64,000 nt of DNA from Methylococcus capsulatus (GCF_036864975.1 NZ_CP104311.1:1838001-1902000), one strand, 5' to 3'. Shown: positions 41,866 through 51,269, numbered from the stretch's first letter. A program made the numbers and translations. The notes: a model not told the origin generated them from the letters alone.

Positions 41866-43394
41866 GCTTTCCGAAGGCGTTACTCGCTGCCCGTCAGCAT
41901 CTGGTGGTGATTCTGGGGCTTTTGAGTGCGGCCGCAATGGTGTCGTGGTTGGAAGCGCCTTCCCGTCCCTTGCCGCCGCCGCTACCCGCCGGGGAGATAT
42001 CCGGTTCCCATCACGGTGCCTTGTCCGAGGAAGAGAGCCGTTGGGCTCGGGCCGCCTGGCGCTATTTCCAGCGCAATTACCAGGAGGAGACGGGGTTGGT
42101 CAACGCGGCCGACGGCCGTTCCGTCACCACCTTGTGGGACACGGGTTCCCATCTGCTCGCCACGATCGCCGCCTATCGCCTCGGCGTCATCGACCGCAGC
42201 GAGTTCGACCAGCGCCTGGGCCGTGCTCTGAACACTCTCGCAAGGATACCTTTGTTCCAGGGCGAACTTCCCAACCGGTTCTACCTCACCGAAACGCTCG
42301 GGATGGCGGATGCGGAGGGGTTGCCTTCGGATCAGGGCGTCGGCTGGTCGGCAGTCGATATCGCCCGGGTGCTGGTACCGCTCAATGTCATCGTCTGGAA
42401 TTATCCGGCCCATGCCGCCGAGGCGAGCGCCGTGGTGCGGCGCTGGCGGCTCGACCGGCTGGTGCGGGAAGGCGTGCTGACCGGCGCCGTCGTCGATGCC
42501 CAGGGGCAGGTTGAGTATTCGCAGGAAGGACGGGGAGCTTACGAAACTTACGCGGTGAAGGCCCTCGCGCTGATGGGGAGAGCCGCGCCGGCGGCCGGCG
42601 TGTCCTACGGCTACGCCAAGGTCCAGGGTGTGCTGGTTCCGGTCGATCCACGGCCGCCGGAACAATCTTCCCCCCGCAACTATACCGTCGGAGAGCCCTA
42701 TGTGCTCGAAGGGCTAGAATTCGGTTGGGACCGGGGAGGACGGGAGGAAGCCTGGCGTGTGTTCCGTGCCCAGGAAAACCGGTTCAAGGCGACCGGCATG
42801 TTGACGGCGGCCAGTTCCGGCCCCGTCGACGAGGCGCCGTATTTCGTCTACAACACTGTCTATGCCGGGGCCCGGCCGTGGCAGACGCTGACGACGGATG
42901 GCAGGGAGGTTTCGGACCTCCGCTTCCTGAGCGCTGGTGATGCTGTCGGCTGGCATGTCCTGTACGATGCGGACTATGGCCGGCAACTGGCGGAAAAGGC
43001 CGCGGGCCTGTTCGATCCGGAACGGGGGTGGTATGGAGGCTGGTATGAAGCCAAGGACCGTCCCAACCGGGCGATGAGCGCCAACACTAATGCCATGGTG
43101 CTGGAGGCCATGCATTTCCGGCAGTTCGGCGAGCTGGTGGCGGTTCAGCCGCTGATGGAGTTCGCTGAGCCCGCGCCTTCCGCCCGGCCGCAAACGGCCC
43201 AGTCGCCGGCCGAGAGCCGCAGGGTGGCGGCCCGGACCAAGCCGGCGGCCAAATCCGGGCCGGCCCTCAAGCCCAAGACCGGAACGGCCGGCTCACAGAA
43301 GGGGAAGGGCACCTCCTCCGCCCCCAAGGCTTCCGTCAGGCAGGGTTCGAAGGGCCGGAAGACCGAAGCCGGGCCAGCGAAGAAACACCGCTGA
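41862..43394 (+). CDS. DUF3131-family protein, probable exopolysaccharide partner
   Basis: A 510-residue protein with one N-terminal membrane anchor (LVVILGLLSAAAMVSWL) and a large exported domain. The sequences ARAAWRYFQRNYQEETGLVN, WDTGSHLLATIAAYRLGVID and YEAKDRPNRAMSANTNAMVL match DUF3131, which looks like an alpha/alpha toroid similar to glucoamylase-like enzymes. The last 80 residues are a Lys/Ala/Pro/Ser-rich tail that may contact envelope polymers. The start overlaps the glycosyltransferase stop. The pair suggests synthesis and trimming of an extracellular polysaccharide; the enzyme activity is not known. Confidence 0.8.
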   Translation: MSFPKALLAARQHLVVILGLLSAAAMVSWLEAPSRPLPPPLPAGEISGSHHGALSEEESRWARAAWRYFQRNYQEETGLVNAADGRSVTTLWDTGSHLLATIAAYRLGVIDRSEFDQRLGRALNTLARIPLFQGELPNRFYLTETLGMADAEGLPSDQGVGWSAVDIARVLVPLNVIVWNYPAHAAEASAVVRRWRLDRLVREGVLTGAVVDAQGQVEYSQEGRGAYETYAVKALALMGRAAPAAGVSYGYAKVQGVLVPVDPRPPEQSSPRNYTVGEPYVLEGLEFGWDRGGREEAWRVFRAQENRFKATGMLTAASSGPVDEAPYFVYNTVYAGARPWQTLTTDGREVSDLRFLSAGDAVGWHVLYDADYGRQLAEKAAGLFDPERGWYGGWYEAKDRPNRAMSANTNAMVLEAMHFRQFGELVAVQPLMEFAEPAPSARPQTAQSPAESRRVAARTKPAAKSGPALKPKTGTAGSQKGKGTSSAPKASVRQGSKGRKTEAGPAKKHR

Positions 43395-43416
43395 CGGGGG
43401 TGTCGGCCCAGAGTTC

Positions 43417-44001
43417 ATGAAAAAGATACTCGTGCTGAGTTTGCTGGTCCTGTCGGGTTGCGCCACTCTTCCGCCCCAAAACCCTTCCGACATTTGCGCC
43501 ATCTTTACCGATAAGGATGACTGGTACGAAGGGACCCGCCTGGCGGAGCTGAAATGGGGGCTGCCCATTCCGGTGCAAATGGCGATCATCAGGCACGAGT
43601 CGGATTTCGTGGAAGATGCGCGGCCGCCGACGGTCCGGTTTCTGGGGATACCGCTTGGGTATCCGACATCAGCTTATGGCTACGGCCAGGTACTGGATGG
43701 AACCTGGGACCTTTACACCGAGAAAAGCGGCAACGCTGGCGGCGAGCGGGATGATCTGGCGGACGTCGCGGACTTCATCGGCTGGTATGCGCATCAGTCG
43801 CTGAACCGGCTGGGCATTCCCAAGCGCGACGTCTACAACCTGTATCTCGCCTATCATGAAGGTTGGGGCGGGTGGCAGCGCCGCAGCTATGTGTCCAAGC
43901 CCTGGCTGATGACCATTGCCAGGAAAGTAGCGGCCACCGCCCAAATGTACGAACGGCAACTGTACCACTGCCGACCCGATCTGGAGGCGGCGGCGGATTG
44001 A
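43417..44001 (+). CDS. SLT-like lipoprotein
   Basis: A 194-residue lipoprotein with a clear lipobox (LVLSGC) after MKKILVLSLL. The core contains MAIIRHESDFVEDARPP, then SAYGYGQVLDGTWDLY and YLAYHEGWGGWQRRSY, which follows the pattern of lysozyme-like transglycosylases: a catalytic Glu in HES, the GYGQ motif and a later aromatic YHEG motif. It could cut peptidoglycan locally to let an envelope structure pass. It lies 22 bases after the DUF3131 gene, so may belong to that unit. Confidence 0.78.
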   Translation: MKKILVLSLLVLSGCATLPPQNPSDICAIFTDKDDWYEGTRLAELKWGLPIPVQMAIIRHESDFVEDARPPTVRFLGIPLGYPTSAYGYGQVLDGTWDLYTEKSGNAGGERDDLADVADFIGWYAHQSLNRLGIPKRDVYNLYLAYHEGWGGWQRRSYVSKPWLMTIARKVAATAQMYERQLYHCRPDLEAAAD

Positions 44002-44020
44002 GACATTCGATTTTTTTGCA

Positions 44021-45286
44021 ATGAACCTTTCCTACCGGCTACCGGTCCGCAAAGCGTATGAACCGGTGCGCCGCGGCTTGACCGTCGTTCTGCGCTGGGC
44101 GGTTGCGCTGGCTGGCGAAATCCGCGCCGGCGGGTTGGATTACCGTGCCATGAGTCTGGTGTACACCAGTCTGCTGGCACTGATTCCTTTGCTCGCCGTG
44201 GCGTTTTCCGTGCTCAAGGCTTTCGGTGCACACACCGAGCTCGAGCCCTTGTTGTCGGAACTGCTTGATCCGCTGGGGGCCAACGCGGAGCAGGTGAAGG
44301 ACGCTATCATCGACTCGGTCAAGCGGATGAAGGTCGGGGTGCTCGGTTTTCTGGGCTTCCTGTTCCTTTTCTACGTCAGTATCACCATGCTGGACAAGAT
44401 CGAGGAGTCCTTCAACCATGTCTGGCGTACCCGCACATCGCGCAACCTCTGGCGCCGGCTCGGAGATTACCTGAGCTTCACCCTAGTCGGCCCACTGCTG
44501 CTGTTGTCGGCCTTCGGCAGCATGACCGGACTCCTGGGTCGCCACTCCGGTCGAGGTACGGCCGGCTGGGCTTGGAGTCTTGCGGAACACATGCTGCCCT
44601 ATGTGGCGATCATCCTCGCCTTCACCTTGTTCTACTGGGTCATTCCCAGCGCCCGGGTCAAGCTGCGTTCGGCCCTGTTCGGCGGTGTGGTCGCGGGTGC
44701 GATGTGGGAAGTGGCCGGCTGGGTGTTCGGGGAGTTCGTCGCTGGGTCGTCGCAATACCACGCGGTGTATTCCAGCTTCGCCATCCTGGTGCTGTTCATG
44801 GTATGGCTGTACGTGAGCTGGCTGATCGTTCTGCTGGGTGCGCAGTGCAGTTTTTTCTTCCAGAATCCCCAATGCATCGGCCAGTCGACGGGCAGCACGA
44901 GGGCGGACAACCGGTTGTGGGAACACGGGGGGATAGCGCTCATGTACCTGATCGTCCGGCGTTTCATGGCCGGACAATCTCCGCCTGGTCTCCCCGATTT
45001 GGCCGAATCGCTCAACCTGCCGGAAGTCCTGGTGGGGGAACTGCTGGCACTGCTGCAGCAGGCTGGCTTCATCGTTGCCATTGACCACGGCCGTCCGGGT
45101 TTCCTGCCCGCCCGTGATCCGGCGACGATCGCTGTGCTCGAGGTGTTCGAAGCCTTGCGCGGAAAGGCAGACGGTCTGCCGATTCCGGAGCCGGTCGCGG
45201 TGGGGCTGGCCGCCGCCGAGACCTCGTTGTCCGCCGCCCTGGCCGGCGTGAGCCTGCGCGACTGGGTCGCCTCGGCCTCTACCTGA
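44021..45286 (+). CDS. YihY/BrkB-family membrane protein
   Basis: A 421-residue protein. The membrane domain (YRAMSLVYTSLLALIPLLAV, FLGFLFLFYVSITMLDKIEE, SFNHVWRTRTSRNLWRRLGD, WVIPSARVKLRSALFGGVVA and YSSFAILVLFMVWLYVSWLI) is the YihY family, once misnamed RNase BN. A C-terminal 130-residue extension (LAESLNLPEVLVGELLALLQ) looks like a winged-helix domain. Relatives with this extension are common in proteobacteria. Function is unknown; the E. coli relative is not an RNase. It starts 19 bases after the lipoprotein gene. Confidence 0.88.
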   Translation: MNLSYRLPVRKAYEPVRRGLTVVLRWAVALAGEIRAGGLDYRAMSLVYTSLLALIPLLAVAFSVLKAFGAHTELEPLLSELLDPLGANAEQVKDAIIDSVKRMKVGVLGFLGFLFLFYVSITMLDKIEESFNHVWRTRTSRNLWRRLGDYLSFTLVGPLLLLSAFGSMTGLLGRHSGRGTAGWAWSLAEHMLPYVAIILAFTLFYWVIPSARVKLRSALFGGVVAGAMWEVAGWVFGEFVAGSSQYHAVYSSFAILVLFMVWLYVSWLIVLLGAQCSFFFQNPQCIGQSTGSTRADNRLWEHGGIALMYLIVRRFMAGQSPPGLPDLAESLNLPEVLVGELLALLQQAGFIVAIDHGRPGFLPARDPATIAVLEVFEALRGKADGLPIPEPVAVGLAAAETSLSAALAGVSLRDWVASAST

Positions 45287-45304
45287 TAGTTCGATCGATT
45301 CATC

Positions 45305-47521
45305 ATGCCCATGACTCGAGATTTTTTCGCTACGACCCCCAAGGGCCTGGAACCTTTGCTCGTCCGTGAACTGGACGGGTTGGGTGCCGAATCCGTCAAG
45401 GAAGCCCGCGCCGGGGTCGAATTCCGCGGCACGCTGGAAACGGCATATCGCGCCTGTCTGTGGTCGCGGCTGGCCAACCGGATATTGATGCCCCTGGACC
45501 GCTTCGCCGCGGCGACGCCCGAGGTGCTCTACGACGGTGTGCAGCGCACCGACTGGAGCCGGCATTTCGGGCCCGATGCCACGCTCGCCGTAGATTTTTC
45601 CTCGCGCCGTTCGGCTATCACCCATACCTTGTTCGGTGCCCAGAAGGTCAAGGACGCGATCGCCGATCAGTTTCTCGAACACTGCGGACGGCGGCCCTCG
45701 GTGCGGCTCGAACGGCCCGACATTCGCGTCAAGGTGCACCTGGATGCCGATCAGGCAGTCATCAGTCTGGATCTTTCGGGGGACAGCCTGCACCGGCGCG
45801 GCTATCGCACCGAGGCTGGGCCGGCGCCGCTCAAGGAGAACCTGGCGGCGGCGGTCCTGATCCGTGCCGGCTGGCCGGACATGGCGGCCCGGGGCGGCAG
45901 TCTGATCGATCCCATGTGCGGTTCCGGCACACTGCTGATCGAAGGTGCGTTGCTCGCGGCAGACATCGCTCCCGGCTCGTTGCGCGAGTATTTCGGCTTT
46001 CTCGCCTGGAAGGGTCACGACCTGGAACTCTGGCGGAAGCTGTTGATCGAAGCCCGCGAGCGGGGCGCTGCCGGGCTCGCGCGGTTGCCACCCATCCTCG
46101 GCTACGACAGGGACCGCAGCGCCATCCATCTGGCACTCAACAATATCGACAGGGCGGGCCTGCGCGGCAGGATCCACGTCGAACGCAAGGCTGCCGCCGA
46201 TGCACGCCCGAAGGGGGCGGTGGGGCTAGTCGTAGTCAATCCGCCTTACGGCGAACGGCTGGGCGATATCGAAAGTCTGATCCCGGTCTACCACGAATTC
46301 GGCGAAGCCTTGAAGCAGCATTTCCAGGGTTGGAAAGCCGCCCTGCTGACCGGGAATTTCGAACTGGCTTTCCAGATCGGGATACGGGCGGGGCATTACT
46401 ACACGCTCTACAACGGCGCGCTGGAGTGTCGGCTGTTCCTGTTCGACATCGCGCCCGAACGCTTCTTCATTCCGCGCTCCGGGGCGCCGGAGACCGAAGG
46501 CCAGAAGAAGCTGCGGCAGATCATGCAACAAGCCGGGCGCGGCGCCGTCCCCGCAGAACAAGCCGAAATGTTCGCCAACCGCCTGCGCAAGAATCTGCGC
46601 AATCTGGGAACCTGGGCACGCAAGAGCGGGGTGAGCTGCTACCGGCTGTACGACGCCGACCTCCCTGAATTCGCTGTGGCAGTGGATATCTACCAGGGCG
46701 AGAAGCTCTGGGTTCATGTGCAGGAATACGAAGCGCCTGCCAGCGTCGATCCCGCGAAGGCGCAAAGCCGCTTGGCCGGCGCGGTCGCCATGATTCCAGA
46801 GGTGCTGCAAGTGCCGCGTGAGCAGATTTTCCTCAAGGTGCGGCGGCGTCAAAAGGGCGATGCGCAGTATTTCAAACAGGACCAGACCGCGCATTTCCAT
46901 ATGGTGGAGGAGGGCGGCTGGCGCTTCTGGGTCAACTTCGAGGACTACCTGGACACCGGCTTGTTCCTCGACCACCGTATCACCCGCGGCCTGATCCAGC
47001 AGGCGGCGCGCGATCGCCATTTCCTCAACCTGTTCGCCTATACCGGCACGGCGACGGTATACGCAGCCGGCGGCGGCGCGGCCTCGACTACCACGGTCGA
47101 CATGTCGCGCACCTATCTCGACTGGGCAGGTCGCAACCTGGCCCTGAACGGCTTCGGGGAGCGCCATCACCTGCGCATCCAGGCCAATTGTCTGGATTGG
47201 CTGGATCAGGCGGTCAACCGCGGGCGCCGCTACGGCCTGATTTTCCTCGATCCGCCGACGTTCTCGAATTCCAAGCGGATGGCGGGCAGCTTCGACATTC
47301 AGCGCGACCAGGGGTCGCTGCTGAAAAAGGTTATATCTCTGCTCGAACCCGGCGGTATGCTGATTTTTTCCACCAATTGCCGCCGGTTCAAACTGGATGA
47401 AACGGAGCTGGCAGGCTGCGCGATGGAGGACATCAGCCGCCTCACCTTGCCGAAGGATTTCGAGCGTAACCCCAAAATCCATGCATGCTGGCGTATTCTC
47501 GCGCCGAGCCGTCAGCGGTGA
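45305..47521 (+). CDS. rlmL: 23S rRNA (m2G2445/m7G2069) methyltransferase RlmKL
   Basis: A two-enzyme fusion of 738 residues. The N-terminal half has a THUMP domain (RDFFATTPKGLEPLLVRELD) and the RlmL methyltransferase, with MCGSGTLLIEGALLAADIA and VVNPPYGERLGDIESLIP. The C-terminal half is RlmK, with LFAYTGTATVYAAGGGAAST and LIFLDPPTFSNSKRMAGSFD. Together they modify G2445 and G2069 near the peptidyl-transferase centre. Length and order match E. coli RlmKL (702). A second Met two residues later is an alternative start. Confidence 0.96.
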   Translation: MPMTRDFFATTPKGLEPLLVRELDGLGAESVKEARAGVEFRGTLETAYRACLWSRLANRILMPLDRFAAATPEVLYDGVQRTDWSRHFGPDATLAVDFSSRRSAITHTLFGAQKVKDAIADQFLEHCGRRPSVRLERPDIRVKVHLDADQAVISLDLSGDSLHRRGYRTEAGPAPLKENLAAAVLIRAGWPDMAARGGSLIDPMCGSGTLLIEGALLAADIAPGSLREYFGFLAWKGHDLELWRKLLIEARERGAAGLARLPPILGYDRDRSAIHLALNNIDRAGLRGRIHVERKAAADARPKGAVGLVVVNPPYGERLGDIESLIPVYHEFGEALKQHFQGWKAALLTGNFELAFQIGIRAGHYYTLYNGALECRLFLFDIAPERFFIPRSGAPETEGQKKLRQIMQQAGRGAVPAEQAEMFANRLRKNLRNLGTWARKSGVSCYRLYDADLPEFAVAVDIYQGEKLWVHVQEYEAPASVDPAKAQSRLAGAVAMIPEVLQVPREQIFLKVRRRQKGDAQYFKQDQTAHFHMVEEGGWRFWVNFEDYLDTGLFLDHRITRGLIQQAARDRHFLNLFAYTGTATVYAAGGGAASTTTVDMSRTYLDWAGRNLALNGFGERHHLRIQANCLDWLDQAVNRGRRYGLIFLDPPTFSNSKRMAGSFDIQRDQGSLLKKVISLLEPGGMLIFSTNCRRFKLDETELAGCAMEDISRLTLPKDFERNPKIHACWRILAPSRQR

Positions 47522-47544
47522 AAGATCAGGAGCGAGTGGGAAAA

Positions 47545-47823
47545 ATGAAGCGGGTTCATGTCCTTGTCGCAGGACGGGTGCAAGGGGTTTGGTATCGGGC
47601 GTCGGCGGCCCGGAAGGCTTCGGAGCTGGGGCTGACTGGTTGGGTGCGCAACCTTCCGGACGGGCGGGTGGAGCTGGTCGCCGAGGGCGATGCGGAAAGC
47701 GTAGACGCCTTGTTGGTCTGGTGCCGGCATGGTCCGCCGCTGGCGCGAGTGGCCGGGCTCGACGTCCGGGAAACGGCAGTCACCGGCGAGTTTGCCGAGT
47801 TTGCGGTGCTGCGCGAAGACTGA
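47545..47823 (+). CDS. acyP: Acylphosphatase
   Basis: A 92-residue enzyme that hydrolyses acylphosphates. The catalytic pattern is VLVAGRVQGVWYRASAARKA, with the phosphate-binding Arg in GVWYRA, followed by LTGWVRNLPDGRVELVAEGD with the catalytic Asn in WVRNLPDG. The ATG at 47545 follows AGGAG; the frame is open upstream but that part overlaps rlmL. Its stop lies 6 bases from the convergent DUF4239-type gene's stop. Confidence 0.95.
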   Translation: MKRVHVLVAGRVQGVWYRASAARKASELGLTGWVRNLPDGRVELVAEGDAESVDALLVWCRHGPPLARVAGLDVRETAVTGEFAEFAVLRED

Positions 47824-47829
47824 GGTCCT

Positions 47830-48591
47830 TCAGGACGGCGAGGACAAGTCCTGCAACAGCTTGACAAACGGTTCCGGTCGTATGCCCAGATCGCCCGCTA
47901 GGGGGTTGTTCATGGACAACACCAGAATCAGTACCAATGACAGCATGCTGGTCACGATGCCGGTCAGCAGAAGCTGGACTTTCTGGTTTTCGGCACCGAA
48001 GAACCAAAGGAAAGCGATGGTGAAAGCAGCCCCCACCCATAGCACGAACCGGAGCAGTTCGCTCAGATCGTCGTTCGCCACGGAGATCCGCTCGTAGCGG
48101 GCTTCGGCCAGGTTTTCCAGCATCGAGACCGTCGTGTCGTAGAGCGCCTGGCCGCGCGGCTCGGCCGGGTCGATCGACTTGCTGATCCGCCACAACTGCT
48201 CCAACGGCGCGCGTTTGATCCGCCCGCCCTGATGTTCGACCAGCAGAGGCCATTCCTGCTCGATGACGGCGCTCGCGTAGCCGATTGCAGCGGCGTGCAC
48301 GGCATGTCCGACCGATGCGTCATAGGCTTCCGCCACATTGACCAGGTCCATGAGGATGGCGGCTTCATGCACGGCGGCGGAGGAAATATCCCCCCGCCGC
48401 TCTTCCCCCTGGCCGACCAGGATGCCCAGGATGAGGCTGAACAGTACACCGAAATTGGTGTATACGGCCGCCGCCACGTCGTTGAGATTACGCTGTTTGC
48501 GGTGGTCCACCCGCCGCTGGATGAGGCCATGGATGCCCATGCTCGTCAACCCGGAGACGAAGGTGATCAAAATGATGCTGAGGATGGTCAT
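47830..48591 (-). CDS. Membrane protein of the DUF4239 type
   Basis: A 253-residue protein, predicted with two N-terminal hydrophobic segments (TILSIILITFVSGLTSMGI and VYTNFGVLFSLILGILVGQG) and two near the C-terminus (LLRFVLWVGAAFTIAFLWFF and QLLLTGIVTSMLSLVLILVL) around a helical soluble middle. The layout fits DUF4239, distantly like bestrophin channels. The ATG at 48591 has a GGAGC site and starts the first helix; the frame continues upstream but that part overlaps the hemerythrin gene end. Function unknown. It is convergent with acyP and downstream of hemerythrin on the same strand. Confidence 0.72.
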   Translation of the reverse strand: MTILSIILITFVSGLTSMGIHGLIQRRVDHRKQRNLNDVAAAVYTNFGVLFSLILGILVGQGEERRGDISSAAVHEAAILMDLVNVAEAYDASVGHAVHAAAIGYASAVIEQEWPLLVEHQGGRIKRAPLEQLWRISKSIDPAEPRGQALYDTTVSMLENLAEARYERISVANDDLSELLRFVLWVGAAFTIAFLWFFGAENQKVQLLLTGIVTSMLSLVLILVLSMNNPLAGDLGIRPEPFVKLLQDLSSPS

Positions 48592-48761
48592 GGCGGGCGC
48601 TCCGGTCGATGGGGGCGAAGGACGGGGGCAAGGCCGCGCAATCATGCCATCAAGCGCCCTCGCGATATAGAGGGGAGCGGCGAAAAGTCCAGAAGTGGAG
48701 GCATCCGTGCCTCCGGGAGACGGACAGCCCCGCCGGAGCGGGGCCAGGGAGAACGCGATCT

Positions 48762-49157
48762 TTATGCGCTCAGGCAAGGGCCGTAAAGTTTGTCGACTTT
48801 GGGGATGTGGTTGACCAGCCAGTCACGGACGAAGCGAGTGGTGTCCTGGTTCACTTCGGCCTCACCGGCATGGAACTTCTTCTGCAGGTCGGCGCAAACG
48901 CCGACGAGCTTATCGTGCTCGGCCTTGTGCGCGGCGAAGTCGGCGTAGTCTTTCTTCTGCATCTCGGTTTCTTCGGATTTGAAGTGCATGACGACGTAAT
49001 CGATCAGCGCGTCCAGTTGCTTACCGATTTCGGCGCGATTGCCCGTGGCAGCGGTATCGTGCAGCTTGTTGACCATATCGAAAATGGTTTTGTGCTGGTC
49101 GTCGGCAAAGCCCACGTTGGTGCCGAATTCTGCTGCGGTCCACGTCATTAATGCCAT
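48762..49157 (-). CDS. Bacteriohemerythrin
   Basis: A 131-residue oxygen-binding four-helix protein with a diiron centre. All ligands are present: H22, H58, E62, H77, H81, H117 and D122 (patterns DDQHKTIFDM, HFKSEE, HKAEHDKL and NHIPKVDKLYG). No signal peptide is seen, so it is cytoplasmic. In M. capsulatus Bath such a protein is reported to bring oxygen to the membrane methane monooxygenase; the same role here is inference. A strong AGGAGG site precedes the ATG. The promoter has a perfect FNR-type box at the -41.5 position. Confidence 0.95.
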   Translation of the reverse strand: MALMTWTAAEFGTNVGFADDQHKTIFDMVNKLHDTAATGNRAEIGKQLDALIDYVVMHFKSEETEMQKKDYADFAAHKAEHDKLVGVCADLQKKFHAGEAEVNQDTTRFVRDWLVNHIPKVDKLYGPCLSA

Positions 49158-49237
49158 GGATTTTTTCCTCCTCGTTTTAGTGTGTGATTCTGGACGCGGC
49201 CTCGTGCGCCAGATTGGGGCGCGAAGCCCGGAGTTGG

Positions 49238-49281
49238 ACTATACGGATTCTGGAGCAATGAAATTTTGATCGGGATCAAAA
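49238..49281 (-). promoter_or_regulatory. FNR-type class II promoter of bacteriohemerythrin
   Basis: A perfect 18-base palindrome (TTTTGATCGGGATCAAAA, 49264-49281) contains TTGAT-N4-ATCAA, the FNR/ANR consensus. On the minus strand a -10 (TATAGT, 49243 to 49238) lies downstream, placing the start site near 49231. The palindrome centre (49272.5) is then 41.5 bases upstream, exactly the class II activator position. No good -35 is present, as is usual for such promoters. The transcribed leader of about 75 bases reaches the gene at 49157. Confidence 0.82.
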
Positions 49282-49404
49282 CTTTAACGGTTTGGCTGCA
49301 AGTCGGTCCCTCCCGTCTCGGCGGCTTGTGCCGCCCGTTCTCTGCTATGATCGGGGCGGGATACCGCGGCCAGTGACGCCGTGCCTTGAATTGACGGGTG
49401 ATCG

Positions 49405-51189
49405 ATGTTCAGAGCGTTGTGGTGTCGAGGGATTACCGTGCTGAGTCTCGCCGGAATACTGGGGGAGGCCGCCGCTGAAGTTTCCAGTTTGCCGCCGTGC
49501 GGGCCCACGGCATCCGGCGCTTCGATCCGGATCTCGCCGCGCATTCCCGTGCCGGGCGAATCACTGAGGATAATGGCGGTTTCGGCCGACGTCCCAATCC
49601 GGAACCTGTCGGTGCGTGCTCCCGATGGAACCAGTCTGCCGCTTGAGCCGGAGCGCCGGGGCGGTCCGCCTTGGAGCCTGGCGGTGGAGACTGGCCGGGC
49701 GGCGCGGGGGGAGTATCGGGTGGAGGCGCGCGGCGCGGAGGGAACCGTCGCCTGCCTGGACCTGAGTGTGGATGGCGGCACGGTGGCCAGCCGGCCGGGG
49801 CGATGGGACCGGGCTACCGAGGCCTTCTTTTCCGCCTGGATCGAAATGCTGTTCGATTTTCCGCTTGCGGAAAGCGTCAATTTCCCTTCGCTCAAGCCGG
49901 TGCTGACGGACCCGTCCCGCAATTTTCTGTACGACTACTTCGGGGCGGGCGAGGACCGGCGTATTCCGACTGATCCCGATTGCGCGGATCTGCCGTATTA
50001 CCTGCGCGCCTATTTCGCTTGGAAAATCGGCTTGCCCATGGCCTACCGCGCCTGCAGCCGGGGTGCGGCCAGCCAGCCGCCGCGCTGTGGTGCGGCGAAC
50101 GTCGCTGAAGGCTTCACGCGGGGCCCTGTGCCGGCGGGCATGTTTACGGCAGTCGTTCGCAAGGTGATGGATACGGTGCATTCGGGCAGCGCCCGCACCG
50201 GCCTCCGCGACAGTGCCACGGATTTCTACCCGGTGCCGCTCAAGCGGGAGTATCTGTGGCCGGGGACGGTCTACGCCGACCCCTACGGCCACGTGCTCAT
50301 GATCGCCCAATGGGTCCCGCAGTCGGCGGACCGGAACGGCATGCTGCTCGCCGTGGATGCACAGCCTGACAACTCCATCAGCCGCAAGCGGTTCTGGGAG
50401 GGGACGTTTCTCTTCGCCGACGACGTGAGGGGTGCAGGACCTGGCTTCAAAGCGTTCCGGCCGCTCCTGTCCGCCAGTGCTGCCGTCCGTGTCCCCGGCA
50501 ACGCGGAACTGAGCCACTCGGCCTTGATCGCACCGTATTCGGACGAACAGGGCGAGCTGTCACCCGAGGACTTTTATGCCGACATGGGGCGGCTGATCAA
50601 CCCGCAGCGACTGGACCCCAGGCAGGCTTACGAGGCCATGTTCGAGGCCTTGATGGAGCAACTGGAGACGCGGGTGGCTTCGGTGGAAAACGGCGAAGCG
50701 TATGTCCGGAAGCATCCCGGTGCCGTCATCCCCATGCCCTCCGGCAGTGCGGTTTTCGAGACTGTCGGTCCGTGGGAGGACTATTCCACGCCGTCGCGTG
50801 ATATGCGGTTGATCATCGCACTCAACGTCATGTCGCAGCTTCCCGACCAGGTGGTGCGCTATCCGGAACTTTTCGCCCTGCACGGCCAGTCGCCGATGGA
50901 GGTCAAGGCACAACTGGAGCGCTTGGACGCTGAACGTCTCAGCGAGGCGTATATCGTCTACCGCCGCAGCGACGGCAGTCCCTGGCGGCTTTCGCTCGCC
51001 GAGGTGTTTGCCCGCCGGAAAGCCCTGGAAGTTGCGTATAATCCGAACGATTGTGTGGAGGTGCGTTGGGGCGCCGGGCGCGGAACCGAAGAGTACTCCA
51101 CCTGCACCCGGCATGCGCCTGCGGATCAGGCGGCGCGCATGGAGCAGTACCGGGTCTGGTTCCGGGAGGCCCGGCGCCCGCCGCGTTAA
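49405..51189 (+). CDS. Secreted protein of unknown family
   Basis: A 594-residue protein with a signal peptide (LWCRGITVLSLAGILGEAAA) and a beta-rich N-terminal region (ISPRIPVPGESLRIMAVSAD). The remainder has many aromatic and charged residues (NFLYDYFGAGEDRRIPTDPD, YPVPLKREYLWPGTVYADPY, YGHVLMIAQWVP). The middle part, with a Cys-containing segment (YRACSRGAA) and a later GHVLMI-like His, could be a papain-like fold, but I cannot confirm it. I do not recognise the family. The next gene codes for a lipoprotein with a cysteine-hydrolase-like domain; the two may act together in the periplasm. Confidence 0.8.
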   Translation: MFRALWCRGITVLSLAGILGEAAAEVSSLPPCGPTASGASIRISPRIPVPGESLRIMAVSADVPIRNLSVRAPDGTSLPLEPERRGGPPWSLAVETGRAARGEYRVEARGAEGTVACLDLSVDGGTVASRPGRWDRATEAFFSAWIEMLFDFPLAESVNFPSLKPVLTDPSRNFLYDYFGAGEDRRIPTDPDCADLPYYLRAYFAWKIGLPMAYRACSRGAASQPPRCGAANVAEGFTRGPVPAGMFTAVVRKVMDTVHSGSARTGLRDSATDFYPVPLKREYLWPGTVYADPYGHVLMIAQWVPQSADRNGMLLAVDAQPDNSISRKRFWEGTFLFADDVRGAGPGFKAFRPLLSASAAVRVPGNAELSHSALIAPYSDEQGELSPEDFYADMGRLINPQRLDPRQAYEAMFEALMEQLETRVASVENGEAYVRKHPGAVIPMPSGSAVFETVGPWEDYSTPSRDMRLIIALNVMSQLPDQVVRYPELFALHGQSPMEVKAQLERLDAERLSEAYIVYRRSDGSPWRLSLAEVFARRKALEVAYNPNDCVEVRWGAGRGTEEYSTCTRHAPADQAARMEQYRVWFREARRPPR

Positions 51190-51269
51190 GGTGAAACGAC
51201 GCGAAGCGGTGGCTTCGGGGCCGGACTGGAAAAAGCAGGTCCATCGGGAAACCTTGTCGGAACATCGGG

